Position numbers and translations under genes: made by a program. Below, one piece after another: positions 54,644-62,795 of a stretch of DNA of 64,000 bases (the stretch's first letter is position 1; each line of letters begins with the position of its first letter). The notes under the pieces were generated by a model. That model was not told the DNA's origin. It did not search any database and was given only the letters and a program-made list of their open reading frames with translations. The stretch is taken from positions 1-64,000 of the forward strand of contig NZ_VDCY01000005.1 in the NCBI RefSeq assembly GCF_006517395.1. Direction: 5' to 3'. This DNA comes from Terrilactibacillus laevilacticus (GTDB lineage: Bacteria; Bacillota; Bacilli; Bacillales; Sporolactobacillaceae).

Positions 54644-54672
54644 AAAACGAGTAATCGAAAGGAGCGATCTTG

Positions 54673-55269
54673 ATGGTGAAAATAGGCGTTTTAGCCTTGC
54701 AAGGAGCTGTATCTGAACATCTAAACCATATTGAAAAAAGCGGTGCTGAGGCCATTAATGTTAAAAATCCTGAACAGCTTGATGATTTAGATGGGTTAAT
54801 TTTACCTGGTGGTGAAAGCACGACCATGCGTAAATTGATGTTAAAATATGGATTCCTCGAACCGATTCGTACCTTCGCTAAGAAAGGAAAAGCCCTTTTT
54901 GGCACTTGTGCAGGTATGATCATTCTTGCCAAAGATATAGAAGGCGATTTAGAAGAAGAAGAGTCACTTGGTTTAATGGATGTGAAGGTTAGACGTAATT
55001 CATTCGGACGCCAAGTCGATAGCTTTGAAGCTGATTTAGATATAACGGGTCTTGATGCACCGTTTCCAGCTATTTTTATTCGGGCTCCTCATATTCTTTC
55101 AGTTAGTGATCATGTCGATATCGTTTCTACTTGGGAAGACCGAATTGTAGCCGTTCGTCAAGGAAATATCCTTGCTACGTCCTTTCATCCAGAATTAACA
55201 GATGATTATCGTATGATTGGTTTATTTATTGATATGGCGCGCAAAGCCCATGTTCCTGCTGACTCTTAA
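54673..55269 (+). CDS. pdxT: Pyridoxal 5'-phosphate synthase glutaminase subunit PdxT
   Basis: It hydrolyses glutamine and channels ammonia to PdxS. The 198-residue triad glutaminase has [13 protein letters not shown], the nucleophile in [12 protein letters not shown], and His/Glu in [17 protein letters not shown] lies 8 bases before the ATG at 54673 (a TTG at 54670 is in frame). In most Bacillales pdxT directly follows pdxS; here repeat R4 and a terminator intervene. Confidence 0.94.
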   Translation: MVKIGVLALQGAVSEHLNHIEKSGAEAINVKNPEQLDDLDGLILPGGESTTMRKLMLKYGFLEPIRTFAKKGKALFGTCAGMIILAKDIEGDLEEEESLGLMDVKVRRNSFGRQVDSFEADLDITGLDAPFPAIFIRAPHILSVSDHVDIVSTWEDRIVAVRQGNILATSFHPELTDDYRMIGLFIDMARKAHVPADS

Positions 55270-55291
55270 TTTTCGAAACGTCATTAAAATT

Positions 55292-55333
55292 AAAAATCCC
55301 TGATGGATAGATGTTCCATCAGGGATTTTTTTG
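55292..55333 (+). terminator. Terminator after pdxT
   Basis: AAAAATCCCTGATGGA and TCCATCAGGGATTTTT form a 16-bp stem ending in T7. Confidence 0.92.
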
Positions 55334-55342
55334 TTTCATAGA

Positions 55343-55765
55343 TTAAATATCTCCATGCTTACATATTTTTTGAAGTAATACGATTAATTGATCCTCCTCT
55401 TCGTTTGTTAGTAGCTTCGTTAATTTACGATTTGAACGATCAAGGATCTTTTGAAAAGTTGGATAAAAATCTTTTGCTTTTTGTGTAGGAAATAGTAAAT
55501 TTGATCTCCGGTCGTTTTGATTAGTTACTCTTTCAATGTACCCATTTCTTTCTAATTGTTTGACTGATCTTGCCGTTGTTGCTTTATCATATTTCAATTT
55601 TGTTGTTAATCGATCCTGATTAATACCTGGGTTCATTAAGATCGTCTTTAAAAAGCTGTGCTGTCCCCCGCCACCTATATTAAAAGGTCTTAACTCTTTG
55701 CTAAGGATTTTTTGGTTTTGTCGACTTATATAGGCAATCAACTTACCAATGGGCTCTTTCGCCAT
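55343..55765 (-). CDS. MarR-family transcriptional regulator
   Basis: A 140-residue winged-HTH repressor. INQDRLTTKLKYDKATTARSVKQLERNGYIER is the recognition helix and wing start, and NDRRSNLLFPTQKA is the MarR-type beta wing (NDRR). It lies divergent to an MFS multidrug-type exporter and probably represses it on sensing a toxic ligand. Repeat R5 lies between them, leaving only about 44 bp of its own upstream DNA. Confidence 0.88.
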   Translation of the reverse strand: MAKEPIGKLIAYISRQNQKILSKELRPFNIGGGGQHSFLKTILMNPGINQDRLTTKLKYDKATTARSVKQLERNGYIERVTNQNDRRSNLLFPTQKAKDFYPTFQKILDRSNRKLTKLLTNEEEDQLIVLLQKICKHGDI

Positions 55766-55808
55766 TTATTCACCTTCTCAAGCATTATGTAAAAAAATCT
55801 TCATTTTA

Positions 55809-56090
55809 TAGAGGTTGTTCAAAAAGTCACCAAATGATCGTGCGATTCTCGGCGCCCTCTTGTTTTTCCGGTCCTCATGTAGCGGATACAAGAGGATCGC
55901 TGGCTAAAACCGCTCACGTCCTGTGGCGGGCGCCTGAAGCTACCACATCCTGTGGAATGCCGATCCTCAAAACAGCGCCGCCTTAGCCTTCCGACGCCCA
56001 GGACGGGCTAGTTACTCTCGTTCTTGCAGGATGCCAGCGTACTTAGCCAGTAACCCTTTTCATTTGTCACCTTTTTGAACACGCACTTAT
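55809..56090 (+). repeat. Intergenic repeat family, copy R5 (longest form, about 280 bp)
   Basis: It has the same ends as R4 (AGAGGTTGTTCAAAAAG and CTTTTTGAACACGCACTTAT). The inside contains the CGCTCACGTCCTGTGGCGGG segment shared with R3 and a further right part (56000-56060) not seen in other copies. It fills the region between marR and the MFS promoter; no gene is visible. Confidence 0.85.
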
Positions 56091-56092
56091 AT

Positions 56093-56156
56093 AGTTGCGT
56101 GACCAACTTATTCTCTGTATCATAAGTTTAGATGAACATAGTTGCAAATGCAACTA
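56093..56156 (+). promoter_or_regulatory. MFS exporter promoter with two MarR-type operators
   Basis: TTGCGT (56095-56100), 17 bp and TATCAT (56118-56123) form a promoter. It is overlapped by AGTTG-N6-CAACT (56094-56109) and followed by a better copy with perfect arms, TAGTTGCAAATGCAACTA (56139-56156). Both share arms and spacing, so a dimeric MarR protein could bind both. Confidence 0.7.
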
Positions 56157-56176
56157 AATAGTAATGAGGTGTTGTT

Positions 56177-57652
56177 TTGCAATCTCAAGTCAAAACTTAT
56201 CAAGATGATCCAGTCATACAAAAGAAGCGCTGGATAATCTTAATTGTTCTTAATTTATTCGTGTTTATGTCAACTTTAGATGGGAGCATTGTTAACATTG
56301 CCCTTCCATCCATTTCAAAAGATCTAAATTTACCCATTGCTCAATCGGAATGGATCGTAAGTGGTTATATTTTGACCATTTGTTCCATCATTCTTTTTTT
56401 TGGCAGACTCGGGGATATTGTCGGCAAGATAAACATGTTTAAGCTAGGATGTATCATTTTTATATTTGGTTCGTTATTGTGTGGATTCAGCAATAGCTTA
56501 ACTTTTTTATTAACTTCACGTATCATACAAGCAATTGGTGCCTCCATGACAATGGCCAATAACCAAGGCATTATCACCGAAATCTTTCCTGCTAAACATC
56601 GGGGAAAAGCTCTTGGATTACTTGGAACGTTTGTTTCACTCGGTAGTATTACTGGCCCTAGTCTTGGAGGGTTTATGGTTTCTTCACTGGGATGGCAGTC
56701 TATTTTTTGGGTAAATGTTCCGATCGGTCTCATGGCAATTATACTGGGATGGATGATACTACCAAAAGATATGATCAAATTACGGTCAAAACTCGATATC
56801 ACAGGCAGCGTTTTGTTCGCCTTATCCATCATCAGTCTTTTCACCGGTCTTTTACTTGGGCAGCAAGTTGGTTATACCGACCTTCGCATCCTAGCCGCAT
56901 TTTTCGCTGGTGTTGTCTTATTGGTCTTTTTCCTATATGTTGAAATTCACAAAGAAGAACCCATGATAACGTTATCCATTTTTAAAAACCCATTATTCTC
57001 GTTAAGTATTTTTTGTGGATTTCTTGTCTTTGTTTCAAACTTTTGTTTCAATATCGTTTCACCCTTTTATACTCAAGATATTCTCCTATTATCACCCTCA
57101 CATGCAGGATTAGTTCTGATGCTCTTTCCTGTAACGATGGTGATTGTGGCTCCTTTAAGCGGTGCATTATCTGATAAAATTGGTTCAGAGCTATTAACCT
57201 TTGCTGGGCTCTTAATGATGGTTGTAGCTCAGTTTGGACTCGCCGGTCTTCATCAAGACAGCGACATTTGGCTTGTTTGTGTTTGGGTAGCTCTTCTTGG
57301 AATAAGCTGCGGTTTGTTTCAATCTCCTAACAACTCTCTCGTTATGTCTACTGTACGAAGAACACAACTTGGCATCGCCGGAAGCATCAATGCTCTAGTT
57401 CGAAATTTAGGTATGGTTGTTGGAATATCCTCTGCGACAAGCATTTTATTTTCTATTATGAGCCGGGAAGCTGGATATCGTGTAACAGCATTAATTCCCC
57501 ATCGCCCTGATATTTTCTTAGATGGCATGCATATTGTCTTCTTGAGCTCTGCGAGTGTTTGTTTACTTGGTGCATTACTCACGGGCTGGCGATTATATCA
57601 TTCAAAACGGTCGAGACGCAAACAACCTAACATCCATCAAAATATAAAATAA
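56177..57652 (+). CDS. MFS exporter, DHA2 (EmrB/QacA) family
   Basis: A 491-residue drug:H+ antiporter with about fourteen membrane segments. The DHA2 motif LDGSIVNIALPSI is in segment 1, GRLGDIVGKINMF is motif A, and motif C-like GTFVSLGSITGPSLGGFM is in segment 5. The start is TTG, 6 bases after GAGGTG. The operators upstream and the nearby marR gene suggest induction by a toxic compound; the substrate is not predictable. Confidence 0.9.
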   Translation: MQSQVKTYQDDPVIQKKRWIILIVLNLFVFMSTLDGSIVNIALPSISKDLNLPIAQSEWIVSGYILTICSIILFFGRLGDIVGKINMFKLGCIIFIFGSLLCGFSNSLTFLLTSRIIQAIGASMTMANNQGIITEIFPAKHRGKALGLLGTFVSLGSITGPSLGGFMVSSLGWQSIFWVNVPIGLMAIILGWMILPKDMIKLRSKLDITGSVLFALSIISLFTGLLLGQQVGYTDLRILAAFFAGVVLLVFFLYVEIHKEEPMITLSIFKNPLFSLSIFCGFLVFVSNFCFNIVSPFYTQDILLLSPSHAGLVLMLFPVTMVIVAPLSGALSDKIGSELLTFAGLLMMVVAQFGLAGLHQDSDIWLVCVWVALLGISCGLFQSPNNSLVMSTVRRTQLGIAGSINALVRNLGMVVGISSATSILFSIMSREAGYRVTALIPHRPDIFLDGMHIVFLSSASVCLLGALLTGWRLYHSKRSRRKQPNIHQNIK

Positions 57653-57699
57653 AAGAAACGCCTCATCGGTTTTTAATTCACTGGTGAGGCGTTTCTTTT
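57652..57699 (+). terminator. Terminator after the MFS gene
   Basis: AAGAAACGCCTCA and TGAGGCGTTTCTT form the stem with a TTTT tail, overlapping the stop codon. It can also serve the convergent amidohydrolase gene. Confidence 0.88.
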
Positions 57700-57718
57700 G
57701 CCTTTTGTTACTAATTAT

Positions 57719-58891
57719 TTAACTTTTTAAGTCTAAAATGGCTTGTTCTGCTAAAGTAGCCAGCAGCCTAACACTTGGCATTAAAGCTCGATCATCAATC
57801 TCAAATTTGGGATGATGAAGTGGATAAGTTGTTGAAGTGCCAATATGAACAAACGTACCTGGTATTTTTTCTTGATAATGAGAAAAATCTTCTCCTGAAG
57901 AAGGCGGCTTAATGTCGATGACTTCAAAACCTACTTCTTTTGCCTTTTTAATGGTAAACAGGGTCCATTTTTCATCATTCATAACGGCTGGAGATCCACC
58001 ATGCCATATGAAGGTTGCTTTCGCTCCAAATGCGCTTGCAATTCCTTCAATCACTTGTTTTATTTTTCCTTTAATTTTTTCTCTAATATTGAGATCAAAT
58101 GATCGAACGGTACCTTCTAATTGAGCCGTTGAGGGGATAACATTCCATGTATTTCCGCTATGCAGCTGACAAATACTGACGACGGCGCTATCTTGCCAAT
58201 CAATATTGCGGCTAACGATGGACTGCAGTGCAACCATAATATGTCCAGCAACGAGAATCGTATCCACCCCTAAATCTGGATGTGCCGCATGTGTCCCTAC
58301 CCCCTCAACCACAATTTCAAATCGATCACAATTTGAAGACATCGCTCCAATACGTGTTCCAAGTTGTCCTAATTCAAGACTTGGCATATTATGAAGGCCA
58401 AAAATGGCTTGAACATCATCAATGGCATGTGTATTAAGGATGTCAATGGCTCCAGGACCCGTTTCTTCTGCTGGTTGGAAAATAATACGAACCGTTCCTT
58501 TTAGTTCATGTTCTTTTTGTTTTAGTACGTAAGCGGCACCTAATACGGCCGTTGTATGAAAATCATGGCCGCATGCATGCATTTTTCCATCAAAACGTGA
58601 TTTATAAGGTAATGTCGTTTCTTCATGAATGGGAAGAGCGTCAATATCCCCTCTAATGGCTACAACTGGTCCATTTGGATCACCGCATACTTCGGCAACC
58701 AATCCCGTTTTTAAAGGTAAATCGAGTATGTTTATATCTAAATCACCTAACCAGTTTCTCAACTTTTTCGTTGTTTCAAATTCTTCATTTGAAATTTCTG
58801 GTTCTTGATGAAGATTATAACGAATTTCAATTAGTTTTGTTTCAAGTTGTTCGGTCGTATATGTGAGTTCTTCATGAACCAAACCCCTCAC
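57719..58891 (-). CDS. M20 family metal-dependent amidohydrolase
   Basis: This 390-residue M20D peptidase/aminoacylase (HipO/AmhX/YxeP-like) hydrolyses N-acyl amino acids or related amides. Metal-site motifs are AIRGDIDALPI, MHACGHDFHTTAVLGAA, PAEETGPGA and GLHNMPS. The lid domain has HAAHPDLGVD. The catalytic C-terminus is PPSSGEDFSHYQ. GTG (58891) overlaps GAGGAG; TTG at 58882 is an alternative start nine bases later. It stands alone; the acyl group is unknown. Confidence 0.88.
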   Translation of the reverse strand: MRGLVHEELTYTTEQLETKLIEIRYNLHQEPEISNEEFETTKKLRNWLGDLDINILDLPLKTGLVAEVCGDPNGPVVAIRGDIDALPIHEETTLPYKSRFDGKMHACGHDFHTTAVLGAAYVLKQKEHELKGTVRIIFQPAEETGPGAIDILNTHAIDDVQAIFGLHNMPSLELGQLGTRIGAMSSNCDRFEIVVEGVGTHAAHPDLGVDTILVAGHIMVALQSIVSRNIDWQDSAVVSICQLHSGNTWNVIPSTAQLEGTVRSFDLNIREKIKGKIKQVIEGIASAFGAKATFIWHGGSPAVMNDEKWTLFTIKKAKEVGFEVIDIKPPSSGEDFSHYQEKIPGTFVHIGTSTTYPLHHPKFEIDDRALMPSVRLLATLAEQAILDLKS

Positions 58892-58953
58892 TCCTCTGCT
58901 TAGACTCTTCTAGTATCTTATCACAAATCAGTCTATATAACTTTAAGACTCGT

Positions 58954-58990
58954 AAAAAAACACTCCAATATCACAATGACTTGGAGTGTT
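58954..58990 (-). terminator. Terminator after pflA
   Basis: AACACTCCAA and TTGGAGTGTT form a perfect 10-bp stem; the A7 run gives the minus-strand U-tract. Confidence 0.88.
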
Positions 58991-58994
58991 CTAA

Positions 58995-59741
58995 CTAGTT
59001 ATAGGACTCTACACGGAGGTATTTTTCTGCCTGTTTGATGCTTTCACTTGATGGTGGTTGGACATCTTGAAGAGGATAAACTAACCCCAATTTCTCCCAT
59101 TTATATACACCCATCGTATGATAAGGCAAAATTTCCACTTTCTTAACATGTTTTAACGTGGCTATAAAATCGCCGAGTTCTTGAAGATCATCTTCATCAT
59201 CAGATATACCGGGAACGAGAACATGTCTAATCCACATATCTTGCTTATGACTAGATAGGAATCTTGCCATTTGTAAGATATGGTCATTCGTCTTTCCTGT
59301 TAATTGTTGATGTTTTAGATTATTTATCTGCTTAAGATCAAGCAATACCAAATCGGTTACTTGAAGAAGCGTTTCAAAACGCTCAATAAAATGAGGTTCG
59401 CCCGAAAAAACACCGCCACTTGTATCAATCGTTGTATGAATCCCTTGTTCCTTACATTTTGTAAATAACTCGATTAGAAATGGAATCTGCATTAACGGTT
59501 CTCCACCGCTGACCGTAAGTCCACCACCAGAGGCATCCATAAAAGGTTTATACGACAAAGCTTCTGATAGGATTTCATCAGCCGTAACTTCTATTCCTTC
59601 ATTCACTTTCCACGTATCAGGATTATGGCAATATTGACACCTGAGTACACAGCCTTGCATAAATACAACAAAACGGATACCTGGTCCATCCACAGAACCA
59701 AAAGATTCTGTGGAATGGATACGACCAATAACATTCTTCAC
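58995..59741 (-). CDS. pflA: Pyruvate formate-lyase activating enzyme
   Basis: This radical-SAM enzyme installs the glycyl radical on PflB under anaerobic conditions. The cluster motif is CVLRCQYCHNPDTW (CxxxCxxC, near 31-38), followed by GGGLTVSGGEPLMQ and the SAM-binding region. Its 248 residues match the family. It starts with GTG after AAGGTGAC and lies 15 bp after pflB in one operon. Confidence 0.93.
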   Translation of the reverse strand: MKNVIGRIHSTESFGSVDGPGIRFVVFMQGCVLRCQYCHNPDTWKVNEGIEVTADEILSEALSYKPFMDASGGGLTVSGGEPLMQIPFLIELFTKCKEQGIHTTIDTSGGVFSGEPHFIERFETLLQVTDLVLLDLKQINNLKHQQLTGKTNDHILQMARFLSSHKQDMWIRHVLVPGISDDEDDLQELGDFIATLKHVKKVEILPYHTMGVYKWEKLGLVYPLQDVQPPSSESIKQAEKYLRVESYN

Positions 59742-59756
59742 TTAAGTCACCTTCTA

Positions 59757-61985
59757 CTACATCATGGCATGCATCGTACGATGAATGACATCGAGTTGTT
59801 GTTCACGTGTTAACTTAATAAAATTGACGGCATATCCCGAGACTCGAATGGTTAACTGCGGATATTGTTCGGGATGTTCCATTGCATCCAAAAGCGTTTC
59901 ACGTCTAAATACATTGACGTTAAGATGATGACCTTTTTTCATCACATACCCATCTAACATACCAACCAAATTTTGATATTGATCTTCTGGGCTCTTTCCG
60001 AGTGCACTTGGAATAATAGAGAAGGTATTTGAAATTCCATCTAAACTATATGAGTAAGGAATTTTAGCTACAGATGATAAGGATGCTAAAGCCCCTTTTG
60101 TATCTCTTCCATGCATTGGATTAGCCCCTGGAGCAAAAGGTTCACCGGCTTTTCTTCCATCAGGTGTTGTACCTGTTTTTTTACCGTAGACCACATTTGA
60201 TGTAATCGTTAGAACAGAGGTTGTATGCTTTGCTCCGCGATAGGCTGGGTGTTTTTTCACTTTCGTCATAAATCTTTTCACCAAATCAACGGCTATTCTG
60301 TCGACACGGTCATCATTATTGCCGTATTTAGGGAAATCTCCTGTTATATTAAAATCAACCGCAATACCATTTTCATCACGAATTGGCGTTACAACGGCAT
60401 ACTTTATGGCGCTTAAACTATCAGCCGCAACCGATAATCCCGCAATTCCGGTGGCCATCGTTCTTAAAATCTCGGTATCATGTAGGGCCATTTCTAGCCG
60501 TTCATACGAATATTTATCATGCATATAGTGAATCACATTCAGAGTATTTAGGTAAAGGCCAGCAAGCCATTCCATCATTTGATCATATTTCTCCATTACT
60601 TCGTCATAATCGAGTACATCAGAAGTGATAGGTTCGTAGTTAGGGCCGACTTGTACCTTCGACTTCTCATCTTTTCCACCATTAATAGCATAAAGCAATG
60701 TTTTTGCTAGATTGGCCCTGGCACCGAAAAATTGCATTTGTTTTCCAATTCTCATAGCAGAAACGCAGCAAGCGATTCCGTAATCATCACCCCATTCTGG
60801 ACGCATAATATCATCATTTTCGTATTGAATGGCCGAAGATTCAATTGACATTTTAGCGCAATATCGTTTAAACGCTTTAGGCAATCGCTTAGACCATAAG
60901 ACCGTCAAATTGGGCTCAGGTGCAGGACCTAAATTGGTCAATGTGTGCAAAAATCTAAAGGAATTCTTCGTTACAAGTGCTCTACCGTCTTCACTGACTC
61001 CCCCAATCGATTCCGTGACCCAGGTCGGATCTCCTGAAAACAGTTCATTGTATTCTGGCGTTCTAGCAAACTGAACCATACGGAGTTTAATGATAAAATG
61101 ATCGACAATTTCTTGGGCTTCTTTTTCGGTTATACGCCCTTCGTTCAAATCACGTTCAACATAAATATCTAGAAATGTCGACGTTCTTCCTAAACTCATA
61201 GCTGCTCCATTTTGCTCTTTGATGGCGGCTAAATAACCAAAATAGAGCCATTGAAACGCTTCTTGTGCAGTCGATGCAGGTTCAGAAATATCAAAACCAT
61301 AGCTTTGAGCCATTTGTTTTAAGTCCTGAAGGGCGCGAATCTGTTCATTTAGTTCTTCCCTTGCCCGAATGACATCATCCGACATGGACCTTAATCCTGT
61401 ATTTCGCAAGTCCTTTTGTTTTTCCGCAATCAAACGATCGACGCCATATAAAGCAACTCGACGATAATCACCAATAATTCGACCTCGGCCATAGCTATCT
61501 GGCAGTCCTGTAATGATACCTGAACGTCTTGCTTTTCTCATTTCATCCGTATAAGCATCAAAGACGCCTTGATTATGTGTTTTCCGCCAATCTCTAAAAA
61601 TTGAACTGATTTCTTTATCTATTTCATAGCCATAAGCTTTTGCTGATACTTCAGCCATCCGAATACCGCCAAAAGGCTGAAGCGAACGTTTGAAAGGTTT
61701 ATCCGTTTGCAAACCAACGATCTTTTCTTCATCTTTGTCTAAATAACCAGGATCATGGGAAGTGATCGTAGAAACAATACGTGTATCCATATCTAACACA
61801 CCGCCACGTTCCCTCTCTAGTTTTGCTAGAGCCATAACTTGATTCCAGAGGAATTGTGTTGCTTCGGTAGGTCCTTCTAAAAAGGCTTCATCTCCTTCAT
61901 AAAGTGAATAGTTCGTCAGAATGAAATCTCTCACATCAATTTCCTCTTTCCAAACATTTCCTTGAAAGCCCTTCCATTTTTCCAT
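59757..61985 (-). CDS. pflB: Formate acetyltransferase (pyruvate formate-lyase)
   Basis: It splits pyruvate and CoA into acetyl-CoA and formate by radical chemistry without oxygen. The 742-residue enzyme has the active-site cysteine pair in [13 protein letters not shown] and the glycyl radical site in [14 protein letters not shown] near the C-terminus. GGAGGGAAAAGA precedes the ATG. A TATAAT lies about 40 bp upstream, and a TTGTGAAT half-site (62063-62070) is the only Rex-like hint. It makes mixed-acid fermentation likely. Confidence 0.95.
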   Translation of the reverse strand: MEKWKGFQGNVWKEEIDVRDFILTNYSLYEGDEAFLEGPTEATQFLWNQVMALAKLERERGGVLDMDTRIVSTITSHDPGYLDKDEEKIVGLQTDKPFKRSLQPFGGIRMAEVSAKAYGYEIDKEISSIFRDWRKTHNQGVFDAYTDEMRKARRSGIITGLPDSYGRGRIIGDYRRVALYGVDRLIAEKQKDLRNTGLRSMSDDVIRAREELNEQIRALQDLKQMAQSYGFDISEPASTAQEAFQWLYFGYLAAIKEQNGAAMSLGRTSTFLDIYVERDLNEGRITEKEAQEIVDHFIIKLRMVQFARTPEYNELFSGDPTWVTESIGGVSEDGRALVTKNSFRFLHTLTNLGPAPEPNLTVLWSKRLPKAFKRYCAKMSIESSAIQYENDDIMRPEWGDDYGIACCVSAMRIGKQMQFFGARANLAKTLLYAINGGKDEKSKVQVGPNYEPITSDVLDYDEVMEKYDQMMEWLAGLYLNTLNVIHYMHDKYSYERLEMALHDTEILRTMATGIAGLSVAADSLSAIKYAVVTPIRDENGIAVDFNITGDFPKYGNNDDRVDRIAVDLVKRFMTKVKKHPAYRGAKHTTSVLTITSNVVYGKKTGTTPDGRKAGEPFAPGANPMHGRDTKGALASLSSVAKIPYSYSLDGISNTFSIIPSALGKSPEDQYQNLVGMLDGYVMKKGHHLNVNVFRRETLLDAMEHPEQYPQLTIRVSGYAVNFIKLTREQQLDVIHRTMHAMM

Positions 61986-62214
61986 ATTCTTTTCCCTCCT
62001 TCTTTCTCAATTCTTATTATACGTTAAGTAGCAGACCACTTTACTTCCTGAATGTTACACCTTTGTGAATTACAGAGGAAATTATATTAAGAATAGATGT
62101 ACATCCTTGTTTGTTTCTGTTATGATGGGGAACGTGTGTGCCTATATATACATATGATTTATGCCACTCCTATAACTTCGGAGAGTTTCGGCATCGATAG
62201 AAAGGGAGTAAAAA

Positions 62215-62700
62215 ATGACCGGAAAGACCCATATAGTTGGTGGGCTCGCAGCAGCTTTAATATCTGTGCAACTAGAGCCCTCTTTAGATCCTTTTTTTGT
62301 TTTACCTTCTGCACTAATTGGTAGTTTAGTTCCTGACATTTGTCATAGTGGGAGTCAACTTGGACGGAAGATACCTGTTTTAGCGCGATCCATTCGCATC
62401 CTATTCGGACACCGTACAATAACTCATAGCTTGTTGTTTCTTTTTATCACTGGCTATCTAGGCTATCATTTTATTCCTTATTGGAATTTGACAACCGGTC
62501 TGATGATTGGAATGATAAGTCACCTTATACTTGATGCAGCAACAAAACAAGGGATAATGCTACTATTTCCCTTAAAGATGAAGATTAAATTACCGATAAC
62601 GACTCATACAGGCAGCCAAGCAGAAAAAATTATTCGAAATCTATTATCTTTATATGTATTTGTACAGGCACTATTTCTTATGAATCTTCTTCCGAGGTAA
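62215..62700 (+). CDS. YdjM-like membrane-bound metal-dependent hydrolase
   Basis: A 161-residue membrane protein. The N-terminal MTGKTHIVGG, the SLVPDICHSGSQLGR motif, and the FGHRTITHSLLFLF motif with metal-binding His residues define the LexA-binding, inner-membrane-associated hydrolase family (YdjM/YfhP). Three to four hydrophobic segments are present. Its role is not well known; relatives are linked to SOS or membrane stress. GAAAGGGAG precedes the ATG. Confidence 0.85.
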   Translation: MTGKTHIVGGLAAALISVQLEPSLDPFFVLPSALIGSLVPDICHSGSQLGRKIPVLARSIRILFGHRTITHSLLFLFITGYLGYHFIPYWNLTTGLMIGMISHLILDAATKQGIMLLFPLKMKIKLPITTHTGSQAEKIIRNLLSLYVFVQALFLMNLLPR

Positions 62701-62754
62701 AGGACTAAAGTTCATCACTTTTTTTGTAATATGGTAGATTCATCGAAGTTGACC

Positions 62755-62792
62755 AAAAAGGACATAACCCACCTATTTAAGATGGGTTATGT
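62755..62792 (-). terminator. Terminator after glgA
   Basis: CATAACCCA and TGGGTTATG form a 9-bp stem; the minus-strand tail is CCTTTTT. Confidence 0.78.
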
Positions 62793-62795
62793 TGA

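Noticed and set aside
62063-62070. TTGTGAAT as a Rex site for pflB
   Set aside because: Only one half of the Rex palindrome is present, and the partner half TTCACAA at the right distance is absent.
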